The translations under genes and the position numbers were made by a program. Of a stretch of DNA of 64,000 nucleotides, positions 12,101 to 19,578 are shown piece after piece. The stretch comes from Candidatus Acetothermia bacterium (GTDB taxonomy: Bacteria; Bipolaricaulota; Bipolaricaulia; RBG-16-55-9). The DNA lies in assembly GCA_016201405.1 (NCBI GenBank), contig JACQCZ010000015.1, positions 124,001 through 188,000 of the forward strand, given 5' to 3'. Position 1 is the first letter of the stretch. Each line of letters begins with the position of its first letter. The notes under the pieces are model-generated. The model was not told where the DNA came from and searched no databases. It was given only the letters and a program-made list of their open reading frames with translations.

Positions 12101-12888
12101 CCCTGACGCCTGCGACCGTCCGCATCAACAACAACCGACTGGAGATGTTCGACCGCGACGTCATCGAGGCTCACTATCAGGACAACTTCAACGCCAAGGA
12201 CTTCAGCGCTGCCTGGATCCGTTTGATTCCACAGCCGGGTCCTGGCCCAAGCGGTCCTGGCCCAGTGACTCCGGTGAGCGTCCACTTCAGCGACTCCACG
12301 GGTCGCACCGTGACTGAGTTCGGCGTTGGCGATTCTGTCTACGCTGCGGTCACAGACACTGCGGCTAACATCTCTTCGTCCACCGTTGACGTCATCCAGG
12401 GTCAGGTCAAGATTAACGACCTGCGCACTGGCGTGTCCGTCACCGTGAACGCGACAGAGACTGGCCCGAACACCGGCACATTCGTCACTGACCCTGTCTC
12501 GACAAGCACGACAGGCGGCGGCGGAATGCTCGAGGTTGAGCCGAACGACACGCTCCAGGTTGCCTACAAGAGCGTGAACGACCAAGCCAACGTGGTCTCC
12601 AGCCAGTTCAGCTGCACGGGCGCAAAGAACGTTCCGAACCCGTTCCAAGCCACGACAAACTTCCAGGCCGTCGGTTCTGGCGTGACCAAGATTACGGTCC
12701 ACGTCTACAACTTGGCTGGCCAGCACGTAGCCTTGATCTCTGCCAACAGCGACAAGGTCATGTGGGATGGCCGCATGTCAGATGGCTCAAGCCTAGCAGC
12801 AGGCGTGTACCTGTACTTCGTCGACTGCAGTGGCCGGAGCGGTGAGTCTGTGACGACCGACATTATGAAGTTGGTCCGAACGCACTAA
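9184..12888 (+). CDS. Large secreted protein with ETG-NTGIF repeats and FlgD-like C-terminal domain
   Basis: The 1,234-residue protein has a signal peptide (MKSRSQVV... to PAALAG). At least five copies follow of a domain ending in ETGxNTGIF: ETGSNTGIF near residue 110, ETGPSTGVF near 275, ETGTNTGIF near 732, ETGANTGIF near 950 and ETGPNTGTF near 1090. Each is preceded by an acidic DDDxNxxxDxV segment that may bind calcium. Two DUF11/CARDB-like segments lie near residues 360-600. The C-terminus is a FlgD-Ig/type IX sorting-like domain: VPNPFQATTNF, VYNLAGQ, VMWDG, AAGVYLYFVD, ending MKLVRTH. The start is GTG at 9184, because AAGGAGGT at 9170-9177 overlaps the nearer ATG at 9178. It heads a unit with the PorV-like gene. 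Ligand unknown. Confidence 0.85.
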   Translation: MKSRSQVVTLMAVLALVFAITAIFSPAALAGRSEAYFSDVSGNPKTNWKVGETLYVTVISHDENRSSDEVEMIDTRFHCETHTTVPVPCVEIWDPNTKDSESNYGSLILTETGSNTGIFRSQTGILIKPLEDDPNYDENGTLEVINGDTIALRYQSASDDNDIDLDLAKISSTRATIRITNQAGQDVPVFQLGQQVWITVEDADADINPLSPDSVKGVTLWNPRCVWNVLERAGAPRSDNPQPKPCNGPVAYDASLRHIAENAGINPNPFMDSLILYETGPSTGVFRNVNGITLLDQLGPDVQFPNVTTAFQLFAQHKDTIVAFYRRPTITGSLPQLPPQPSPTQTDLCTQNAIVDCKRTLPTQVSPGETFDVTIEITAKQAIKLVGISESAPAGFSFINIKEQSPQTTNAAIRGDRLRAAWDGNIQAGQTFRITYSMQAGSQVGPAKIRGVVLDPLPTVPLISAFNVVAASSSASAAGVSSAGVSAQATGAIGSLVRTAPTQANVGEPFTVKLHFGAGKALQFVSIKEDYDGLTLVDIGTLLQDQGTTLRGIIPGAAAGGSNDFSYQLKCPAEGTFTITGKAETKGETAVVETSTVKCGKGGGQTPPPPTGVVTGFNRGRGGFNDNQDFALAQAKVGHLNPATLSFTDINGNPITELGLGKDVFITLVDDDQNMDSDHVETLCVQVFDVNGGHEGDTPGIARDLNPLFKDDPRACMEDHVRDLFMWKTGVKLVETGTNTGIFRNPDTLKILPICAPAEADVYPFDTDPLQTLNIQIHKMNLTGQPIFKPGLHSDDPAQWWAEKSVRVGTVLKPCVWNSPAESDLADKEFPFPTDFGLDNPDAAKIPGEDVPWKIAAHAGDVLYAVYQDQLVDPYDVVYATAPIADFETFDGTTNNIQFVDENGNPIDTYKIGQDVFVKLRDDDRNSSADVVDKIDILVLDRNSGDWENVILEETGANTGIFMNSKGLSLQPALTPATVRINNNRLEMFDRDVIEAHYQDNFNAKDFSAAWIRLIPQPGPGPSGPGPVTPVSVHFSDSTGRTVTEFGVGDSVYAAVTDTAANISSSTVDVIQGQVKINDLRTGVSVTVNATETGPNTGTFVTDPVSTSTTGGGGMLEVEPNDTLQVAYKSVNDQANVVSSQFSCTGAKNVPNPFQATTNFQAVGSGVTKITVHVYNLAGQHVALISANSDKVMWDGRMSDGSSLAAGVYLYFVDCSGRSGESVTTDIMKLVRTH

Positions 12889-12903
12889 CATGAAACGGGA
12901 GGC

Positions 12904-12931
12904 CGTGGGGGTCTTCAAGAAGACCTCCACG
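12904..12931 (+). other. Intercistronic hairpin after the ETG-repeat gene
   Basis: Arms 12904-12916 and 12919-12931 pair with one mismatch, giving a long stem with a tight loop and no T tract. Such hairpins between genes often stabilise the upstream mRNA or cut downstream expression, so the ETG protein and the PorV-like barrel may be made in different amounts. Confidence 0.55.
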
Positions 12932-12998
12932 TGCAACCCGACCCATCATCATGAAGGAAACGTACAATATGCAGAATCGAAGGAGGTCTAGAAACACG

Positions 12999-13895
12999 AT
13001 GAGACGAACAGTCTTATTGGGCTTGGCGCTGATCTTCATCGCCGCTGCTGCTGCCCAGGCTCAAGAGGGTGTCGGTGCCGGCGCGTCGTTCATGTTCGGC
13101 GTTGACGCTCGAGCCTTGGCGATGGGTGGGGCGTTCGTGGCCGTCGCAGACGGATACAGCGCGCCCTACTGGAACCCGGCTGGGTTGACGCTCGCTACGG
13201 GCACTCACGTCGGTGGCATGAATACAAACAAGTTCGGTCTTGGAATCAACTACAACTATGTTGGAGCTGCGCTCTCTCTGGGCGGCTTCAAGGTAGGCGG
13301 AGCATTCCTCGGCTCCACGATCAATGGTATCGAGACCTTTGACGCCACAGGTCAGCAAGCAGGAACTGTGAACGACAACGAATTCTTGTTCATGGGTTCC
13401 ACGGCTATGGCCCTGCCGCTTGGCGGGATGCCCCTGGCCCTCGGTGGGAACGTGAAGTACTACTCTCACTCTCTCGCCAATGAGAGCGGAACAGGCTTTG
13501 GTGGAGACCTCGGCCTGCTCGCTTCGCTCGGCGGCTTGCAACTGGGCGCCACACTCTCCGACGTTGGTGGCACCAAAATCAATTGGTCAACCGGTGCGGT
13601 TGACGTTGTGGATATGGCCATCCGCGTCGGCGGCGCTCTGACTCTTAGCGCTCCCGTTCCGTGGACGATTAGCGGACAGTACAACGTGGACAGCAGCTCC
13701 TTGCACATCGGAGCCGAGTTCAAGCTTACGAACTCGATTGCGATCCGCGTCGGCGCTCAGAAGCCGCAGGACGGCGACTTCAGCTTCACCGCGGGTGCAG
13801 GACTCGCCCTGGGTGGGTTCAGCGTGGACGGCGCGTATGTTCAGAACGAAGTTCTGGGCAACAGCCTCGTCGTCTCCGGTGAGTTCGTATTCTAA
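12999..13895 (+). CDS. PorV/PorQ-like outer-membrane beta-barrel
   Basis: The 298-residue protein has a signal peptide (MRRTVLLGLALIF... to AQAQ) and then the PorV/UPF0164/FadL-like signature DARALAMGGAFVAVADGYSA followed by PYWNPAGL. The rest is alternating amphipathic strands rich in G and aromatic residues, ending GEFVF with the C-terminal Phe typical of barrels inserted by the BAM machinery. In Bacteroidota, PorV binds the C-terminal domains of type IX cargo and shuttles them to the cell surface. Here the gene lies between two genes encoding proteins with such a domain. The start is ATG at 12999, with GAAGGAGGT 11 nt upstream. The cargo role is inferred from context. Confidence 0.85.
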   Translation: MRRTVLLGLALIFIAAAAAQAQEGVGAGASFMFGVDARALAMGGAFVAVADGYSAPYWNPAGLTLATGTHVGGMNTNKFGLGINYNYVGAALSLGGFKVGGAFLGSTINGIETFDATGQQAGTVNDNEFLFMGSTAMALPLGGMPLALGGNVKYYSHSLANESGTGFGGDLGLLASLGGLQLGATLSDVGGTKINWSTGAVDVVDMAIRVGGALTLSAPVPWTISGQYNVDSSSLHIGAEFKLTNSIAIRVGAQKPQDGDFSFTAGAGLALGGFSVDGAYVQNEVLGNSLVVSGEFVF

Positions 13896-14047
13896 GGAAG
13901 TTGCGGAATATGTGGATTCAAAGTAATCAAGAGACCGGGGAGGTGGTTTTCAACCGACGAAAACCCATGACTACACTACATTCAGTGTTTGGTAAGTTCG
14001 ACCATTCAAATCTTGTGAAGAGTATGCAGCAAAGGAGGTATACGTCG

Positions 14048-16357
14048 ATGAGAAACGGTAGTAAGTTCCTGATCCTGCCTGCCATCTTGTTGTTGGTAAC
14101 TGCAGGTCTAGGATTCAACACCTATGCCGAATTGTTCCAAATGCCGGGCGTCATTCCGCCGTCATCCTGCCGAGTGGGTGCTGTGCTCAGCACAGATCAA
14201 TTCACTACGACCGGATTCAGCAACGTGCGCACGGCCAATCCCAATGACGAGATCGTAGCCGGTGACTGGGTGGTGGCCAACGAGTACACCCCAGACACCA
14301 GCGTCATCCTTGCGCCAAACTGCACTGCCCCGGTGGGCAATGCAGTGGATGGACAGGGTTTGAACGTGATGGCCCTCCGCTTGAAGCCAACCATCAGCAG
14401 CGCGGCAGACGCCGACATCAAGACTGTTGAGCTGGTCTGGGATGTCAACGCCAATGGCCTCTGGGACCCATTGCTTGACCTGGTGCTTCAGACGAAGCCA
14501 GGCAGCGACTTGGACACCCCAGCTGGTGCAGTCTACTTCAATGGCGCACAGAGCCCAATCGCCTTCTTGTCCAACACGCCTGGCATTACACCTAGTGCAC
14601 CCATCCCAGCTCGTTGTGCGATCACTGCTGGTGATGCAGTTGTAGTAGCAGGAAGCAGCGGACACCTTGGTGTTGGCCCAGCAAGCGGCACGAACAGCCG
14701 ACCACTAGCCGGTGGTGGTACAAACAATGGCTGTTTCATCGCCTTGCTCGCCATCGTCACGATCGGTGACAGCCCCAAGACGGGCAGCCAGTTTGGTCTG
14801 TCGCTTGAGGCTTTGGGTGGAGACATTCCAGGCACAACCGGAATCAGCTCCTACACCATCAGCAACGGCTTTAGCAGCTCCCGCAACCCACAGGGTTCTA
14901 ACGTCCGCTTGGACATGATCGGTGGATTGCCGAGCAGCCACACGCCTTTGGAGCACATCTCCAACGGCAGCGGCTCTCCAGAGTCTGCTGTTCGCCCGCT
15001 CACTTTCACGGGTGGCCAGAAGGGTGAGGGCTTGCTCTCCCGCTTCCGCGCCCTTGAGATTGATCCAGGCACGCGTGAGGCCATTGCCATGGTCGTGGGT
15101 CTCTGCGATGGTGCCGAGCTTGCTAACACAACCGCAGCCATCTTGCCTGCCATCGCTGGCGCACCGCCAACGATCGCCGGTGGCTTGGCTTCCTTGCCTT
15201 GTATCAAGAGCGCAGGCACCGATGGATACGCCACCGGTATCAATGGCGCTACCTTGATCTTCCGCGGTCCATTGGCCCGCTATATGGGCACAGTTCGTAT
15301 GTATGTCGATGAGTGCAGCGTCTTCGGTGCTGCAGCAGCCCCAGCGGGTGCTGGTGTCTGCAACGTCTCCGGTGGCAATGTAGCTCCAACAACAGCCACG
15401 ATTCAGGGTGGTGGAGACGGCTTCTTGTTCCAGGCTGGTGAGCTCTCGGAGCAGGCGACCCCTAGCTTCAACGAGCAGACCGGTGAGGCCATTGTCCAAT
15501 TTGGTGGCCGACAAGAACAGATTCTCTACACGGGCAACGGCAGCGTCGTCGCTGCAGGTGCTGACCCAGCCACACCTGCAATCGGTGGAACCACTGTTGG
15601 AACGCGCCCACTCATCATCCTCTGGACGGTCGACATTGACCAGAACGCCCCAGGCGGCACGGTTGACGTGCTCCTCGGCTTCCAGACCTTTGATGACACG
15701 GCCATCAACATTGCATCAACCGTCGCTGGTGGACAGGCCAACCCATGCATCGTCTTCGCAGCAACGGCTCTGACAGCACCCAAGCAGGGTGTATCGGGTC
15801 TTACGGGTGGCGCTGGCAGCTGTGGCTCTAACTTCCTGAACATCGGACCTGAGACCTACAGCTTCTCGGTGGCCGCTCCTCAGCACCCGAGCAGTCCCAA
15901 CAGCCTGGCCGCCTTCGACACCAACAAGAGCTGCTTCCTGGACGACCCAGAGTTCTTCGCCATGATCGATGGCTGGGTCGCCAACCAGATCGGCGACACC
16001 CTCTTCTTCAAGGGAGTCGACGCCTGGGTCGGTCAGACCAACGTCTGCAACGCCCCAGTCGCTGCTGGCGTCAACGGCCTCAGCTTGAATGGCGTCTCTC
16101 TCGAGACCAACTCCCTTGGCACGACTACATTCGTCGCCAATGGCCAGGGCATCGAGGGCATGAACGTTGAGATCTATGGTCTCAACGGCAATGTCGTCTT
16201 CAACCAAGAGGTTGCTGGCAACCACCTGAGCTGGAACCAGGTCAACACCAACGGCGCTCCATTGGCCAACGGCACGTACTTGTACGTCGTCAAGGTCAAG
16301 GGCACCAATGGTCAGACCCTCAGCTCCGTCGTCAAGAAGCTCGTCGTCGTTCGCTAA
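14048..16357 (+). CDS. Secreted A+B module protein with EF-hand-like module and FlgD-like C-terminal domain
   Basis: The 769-residue protein has, in order: a signal peptide (to NTYAE); module A (about residues 30-290; PGVIPPS.C start, TGFSNVRTANPNDEIVAG, DVNANGLWDP); module B (about 300-600; HISNGSGSPESAV, FRALEIDPGTREAIAM, LARYMGTVRMYVDE, WTVDIDQNAPGG.VDVLLG); an EF-hand-like loop (FDTNKSCFLDDPEFF) with LFFKGVDAWV; and the C-terminal domain ending KKLVVVR. The start is ATG at 14048, because AAAGGAGGTAT lies 8 nt upstream. Its 3' end, terminator and downstream repeat are nearly identical to those of the gene at 16685, so one copy is recent. The function of A and B is unknown; a surface or fibre protein is likely. 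Confidence 0.83.
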   Translation: MRNGSKFLILPAILLLVTAGLGFNTYAELFQMPGVIPPSSCRVGAVLSTDQFTTTGFSNVRTANPNDEIVAGDWVVANEYTPDTSVILAPNCTAPVGNAVDGQGLNVMALRLKPTISSAADADIKTVELVWDVNANGLWDPLLDLVLQTKPGSDLDTPAGAVYFNGAQSPIAFLSNTPGITPSAPIPARCAITAGDAVVVAGSSGHLGVGPASGTNSRPLAGGGTNNGCFIALLAIVTIGDSPKTGSQFGLSLEALGGDIPGTTGISSYTISNGFSSSRNPQGSNVRLDMIGGLPSSHTPLEHISNGSGSPESAVRPLTFTGGQKGEGLLSRFRALEIDPGTREAIAMVVGLCDGAELANTTAAILPAIAGAPPTIAGGLASLPCIKSAGTDGYATGINGATLIFRGPLARYMGTVRMYVDECSVFGAAAAPAGAGVCNVSGGNVAPTTATIQGGGDGFLFQAGELSEQATPSFNEQTGEAIVQFGGRQEQILYTGNGSVVAAGADPATPAIGGTTVGTRPLIILWTVDIDQNAPGGTVDVLLGFQTFDDTAINIASTVAGGQANPCIVFAATALTAPKQGVSGLTGGAGSCGSNFLNIGPETYSFSVAAPQHPSSPNSLAAFDTNKSCFLDDPEFFAMIDGWVANQIGDTLFFKGVDAWVGQTNVCNAPVAAGVNGLSLNGVSLETNSLGTTTFVANGQGIEGMNVEIYGLNGNVVFNQEVAGNHLSWNQVNTNGAPLANGTYLYVVKVKGTNGQTLSSVVKKLVVVR

Positions 16358-16392
16358 GCGAATCCGACTAGCTGGTTGACTGATTAGTCAAT

Positions 16393-16433
16393 GAACCCCC
16401 CGGGGGAGCGATCCCTCGGGGGGATTCTTTTGG
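16393..16433 (+). terminator. Rho-independent terminator
   Basis: A CCCCCCGGGGGA arm pairs with TCCCTCGGGGGG around GCGA (one G-T pair), followed by ATTCTTTTGGGTTTT. It ends the ETG-PorV-A+B unit. Confidence 0.85.
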
Positions 16434-16445
16434 GTTTTAATAAAG

Positions 16446-16520
16446 CCACTGGATCCCGGATCTCCGCTGCGCTCCGTCCAGGATGACGAAAAGAGTGAAT
16501 GGCCTTGTCCGGGCTGACAA
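16446..16520. repeat. Dispersed palindromic intergenic repeat, copy 1
   Basis: The unit begins CACTGGATCCCGGATCTCC and runs through CCAGGATGACGAAAA to AATGGCCTTG and TGACAAGCAGGAAGAA. It is almost identical to 19028-19120, and both copies follow paralogous genes. It belongs to the GTCATTCC...GGAATCCAG type of intergenic repeat seen in many bacteria. Confidence 0.75.
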
Positions 16521-16611
16521 GCAGGAAGAACGCAGAGTTGACAGAATGACAAGCTTTGTAATGCCCGTCACTCCGACTTTTCTTAGCCCCAGCTCATCTG
16601 TAATCCAAAAA

Positions 16612-16641
16612 TTGGAATGGACAAATGAAGCCTGTTATACT
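16612..16641 (+). promoter_or_regulatory. Promoter of second A+B gene
   Basis: TTGGAA at 16612-16617, an 18-nt spacer, TATACT at 16636-16641 with an upstream TG (extended -10). The start codon is 43 nt further on. Confidence 0.55.
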
Positions 16642-16684
16642 CTTACCAACCACCCGGAAGAGGTGGGTTAGGGGAGAGTGGAAA

Positions 16685-18949
16685 ATGCTAAAGAGTTTGA
16701 AGCAAGTCATCGTTCTATTCTTTGTTATCTTTATCGGAGTGGAGGTCTCCGCTCAGGCGGATATGTTCTATCTGCCTGGCGTAATTCCTCCATCAGGATG
16801 CAGGGTGGGCGCTGTGCTGAGCACAGAGCAGTTCACCTCAACCGGATTTAGCAACGTGCGCACCGCCAATCCCAACGACGAGATTGTGGCCGGCGCCTGG
16901 GTGGTTGCAAATAACTTCGTCCCGGACACCAGCGTGAAGCTGCCACCCAATTGTTCACCAGCCATTCTGGCCATTCCCACACTCTCGGGGACAGGATTGA
17001 ACCTGATGGGTGTGCGCCTCAAGCCAACTATCAGCAGCGCGGCCGATGCGGCCATCAACGAGGTCAAGCTCGTCTGGGACGTCAACGCCGATGGCCTGTA
17101 TGACCCGCTCCTCGATATGGTGCTTCAGACGAAGCCCGGTGCCGATCTCGATTCAAAGGGTGGCGCCGTCTACTTCAATGGCCCGCAAAACCCGATCGCA
17201 TTCCTGGCCGACACGACAGGCATTGGTGGACCCCTACCCTCTAACTTTAGGTGTACACTACTTCTCTCTCCCGATATTCCAGCATTAATTGGAATTGGGC
17301 CGATAAGTGGAACAAATAGCCGTGGTGGAAGCGAAGGCTGTTATATCGCTTTACTGGCCGTCGTTGTGATTGGCGAGAGCCCCAAGACTGGCAGCCAATT
17401 TGGTCTGGAGCTTGAAGCCATGGCCGGAGACATTCCTGGCTCAACGGGAATCAGCTCCTTCACCACCAGCAGCGGCTTTAGCAGCTCCCGCAACCCGCAG
17501 GCTTCCAACGTACGATTGCAGATGATGGGCGGATTGCCAAGCAGCCATACTCCACTTGAGAATATTTCGAATGGAAGCGGCTCTCCGGAGAGTGCAGTTC
17601 GCTCGCTCACCTTCACGGGTGGTCAGAAGGGCGAAGGGCTGCTGAGCCGATTCCGTGCCTTAGAGCTTGACCCAGGCACGCGTGAGGCGATTGCCATGGC
17701 CGTCGGCATTTGCGATGGCGCTGATTTAGCCAACACGACGGCAGCCGTCTTGCCTCCCATCGCTGGCGCACCGCCAACGATCGCGGGTGGTTTGGCTTCG
17801 TTGCCTTGTATCAAGAGCGCAGGCACGGATGGCTACGCCACAGGCATCAATGGCGCAACCTTGATCTTCCGCGGCCCACTGGCCCGGTACATGAGCACCG
17901 TTCGTATGTATGTCGATGAGTGCAGCCACTTTGGAGCTCTGCCCCCACCTATTGGTGCAGGGGTTTGTACGGTACTTGCCACACCTCCGACAACGGTCAC
18001 TGTCCAGGGTGGTGGCGATGGCTTCTTGTTTCAGACGGGTGAGCTCTCGGAGCAGGCGACCCCTGTCTTCAACGAGCAGACAGGCGAAGCGATTGTACAG
18101 TTTGGCGGCCGACAGGGACAGGTTCTCTACACGGGCAACGGCAGCGTTATTGCTGCCGGCTCTGATCCGGGCACGACTCCCTGTATTGGAGGACTTAACT
18201 GCGGATCACGACCGCTGATCCTCATCTTTACTGTAGACATTGATCAGAATGCCCCAGGCGGCACGGTTGACGTGCTCCTCGGGCTGCAAAGCTTTGATGA
18301 TTCAGCCCAACACTTCAGTCTGGCAGCCCCGTCGGCGCCTTGTCTCGTCTTTGCCGCCACTGCGACAACAATACCGATCAAGAATGGCATTCCCGCATTT
18401 GCCCCTGGCATCTGTGGCTCCAACTTCTACAACACGGGACCCGAGACCTACAGCTTCACGGTGGCCGCTCCTCAGCACCCGAGCACTCCCAACAGCTTGG
18501 CCGCCTTCGACACCAACCACAGCTGCTTCATCGATGACCCAGAGTTCTTCGCCATGATCGATGGCTGGGTCGCCAACCAGATCGGTGACACGCTCTTCTT
18601 CGCGGGAGTAGACGCCTGGGTCGGTCAGACCAACGTCTGTAACACCCCAGTTGCGGCTGGCGTCAACGGCCTCAGCTTGAATAGCGTCTCTCTCGAGACC
18701 AACACCCTTGGCACGACTACATTCGTCGCCAATGGCCAGGGCATCGAGGGCATGAACGTTGAGATCTATGGTCTCAACGGCAACGTCGTCTTCAACCAAG
18801 AGGTTGCTGGCAACCACCTGAGCTGGAACCAGGTCAACACCAACGGCGCTCCATTGGCCAACGGCACGTACCTCTACGTCGTCAAGGTCAAGGGCACCAA
18901 TGGTCAGACCCTCAGCTCCGTCGTCAAGAAGCTCGTCGTCGTTCGCTAA
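16685..18949 (+). CDS. Secreted A+B module protein, paralogue of the gene at 14048
   Basis: The 754-residue protein has a signal peptide (MLKSLKQVIVLFFV... to SAQAD), module A (PGVIPPSGCRVGAV, DVNADGLYDP), module B (HISNGSGSPES, FRALELDPGTREAIAM, DIDQNAPGG), the EF-hand-like FDTNHSCFIDDPEFF with LFFAGVDAWV, and the C-terminal domain ending KKLVVVR. Modules A and B have diverged from the 14048 protein, but the last ~150 residues and their DNA are nearly identical, which points to recent duplication or gene conversion. The start is ATG at 16685 with AGGGGAGAG upstream. It has its own promoter and terminator. Surface role inferred; function unknown. Confidence 0.83.
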   Translation: MLKSLKQVIVLFFVIFIGVEVSAQADMFYLPGVIPPSGCRVGAVLSTEQFTSTGFSNVRTANPNDEIVAGAWVVANNFVPDTSVKLPPNCSPAILAIPTLSGTGLNLMGVRLKPTISSAADAAINEVKLVWDVNADGLYDPLLDMVLQTKPGADLDSKGGAVYFNGPQNPIAFLADTTGIGGPLPSNFRCTLLLSPDIPALIGIGPISGTNSRGGSEGCYIALLAVVVIGESPKTGSQFGLELEAMAGDIPGSTGISSFTTSSGFSSSRNPQASNVRLQMMGGLPSSHTPLENISNGSGSPESAVRSLTFTGGQKGEGLLSRFRALELDPGTREAIAMAVGICDGADLANTTAAVLPPIAGAPPTIAGGLASLPCIKSAGTDGYATGINGATLIFRGPLARYMSTVRMYVDECSHFGALPPPIGAGVCTVLATPPTTVTVQGGGDGFLFQTGELSEQATPVFNEQTGEAIVQFGGRQGQVLYTGNGSVIAAGSDPGTTPCIGGLNCGSRPLILIFTVDIDQNAPGGTVDVLLGLQSFDDSAQHFSLAAPSAPCLVFAATATTIPIKNGIPAFAPGICGSNFYNTGPETYSFTVAAPQHPSTPNSLAAFDTNHSCFIDDPEFFAMIDGWVANQIGDTLFFAGVDAWVGQTNVCNTPVAAGVNGLSLNSVSLETNTLGTTTFVANGQGIEGMNVEIYGLNGNVVFNQEVAGNHLSWNQVNTNGAPLANGTYLYVVKVKGTNGQTLSSVVKKLVVVR

Positions 18950-18986
18950 GCGAATCAAGACTGGCTAATTGACTCTCTAGTCAATG

Positions 18987-19026
18987 AACCCCCCGGGGGA
19001 GCAATCCCTCGGGGAGATTCTTTTTT
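18987..19026 (+). terminator. Rho-independent terminator (copy of the one at 16393)
   Basis: A CCCCGGGGGA arm and a TCCCTCGGGG arm around GCAA, followed by AGATTC and TTTTTT. The sequence matches the terminator after the 14048 gene, so it was duplicated with the gene. Confidence 0.87.
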
Positions 19027-19027
19027 G

Positions 19028-19412
19028 CTATTTAATACATGCACTGGATCCCGGATCTCCGCTGCGCTCCGTCCAGGATGACGAAAAAGGGTGAATGGCC
19101 TTGGCCGGGATGACAAGCAGGAAGAATGCAAAACTTAATGAAGTTTTATTATGGTCGTCATTCCCGTGCACGCGGGAATCCAGGACTTTGACTTTAAGGC
19201 TGTTCAAATGAAAGTCACTGGATTCCGGCTCGCGGCTGCGCCTTGGCCGGAATGACGAACAAAAATACAGGTCAACAGAATGACGTGCTAAAAAAGGGCC
19301 GTCATTCCCGCCCCGGATCAAGTCCAGGGTAAACGCCAGTGGGAATTTAAAGTTTTGCCTTTATGATGGGCATTTATAACAATTGTCATTCCTGCGAACG
19401 CAGGAATCCAGG
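19028..19412. repeat. Cluster of dispersed palindromic repeats
   Basis: Units are seen at 19028-19120 (copy of 16446-16520), 19157-19183 (GTCATTCCCG then CGGGAATCCAG), 19215-19257 (CACTGGATTCCGG ... CCGGAATGACG), 19301-19346 (a diverged unit) and 19385-19412 (GTCATTCCTGCG, then GCAGGAATCCAG). Each can fold into a hairpin. They resemble the dRS3-like ATTCCC...GGGAAT family common in intergenic DNA. No transposase is nearby. Confidence 0.8.
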
Positions 19413-19511
19413 GCTTTATCTGCGACTCTGTACGTCCCTTCTGTAAAGAGAGAGATGAGTGCAGGAACTATTGACTCCCAGGCCTCCTTTAACCCAGTGT
19501 GATCACAAATA

Positions 19512-19540
19512 TTGAACGCAAATGGGGCTTATGCTAGACT
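19512..19540 (+). promoter_or_regulatory. Promoter of the A / B / B operon
   Basis: TTGAAC at 19512-19517, a 17-nt spacer, TAGACT at 19535-19540 preceded by TGC (extended -10). The start codon is 38 nt downstream. Confidence 0.6.
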
Positions 19541-19578
19541 GGACGTGATTCTTTGTTCGAGGAAGGGGGTCAGGTTTT

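Larger units (their letters stand above)
16358..16684. other. Intergenic region: terminator, dispersed repeat, promoter
   Basis: It holds the terminator at 16393-16433, a repeat unit (CACTGGATCCCGG ... CCAGGATGACG) at about 16446-16520 shared with the region after the next gene, and the promoter at 16612-16641. No coding gene is seen. Confidence 0.7.
18950..19578. other. Repeat-rich intergenic region
   Basis: A gene-free stretch of 629 bases. It holds the terminator at 18987-19026, at least five palindromic repeat units between 19028 and 19412, and the promoter at 19512-19540. Short reading frames across the repeats look like chance. Confidence 0.75.

Noticed and set aside
11500-12726. A 408-codon antisense frame in the ETG-repeat gene
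   Set aside because: Its Asp/Val-rich composition is what the antisense of the coding strand gives; no domain seen.
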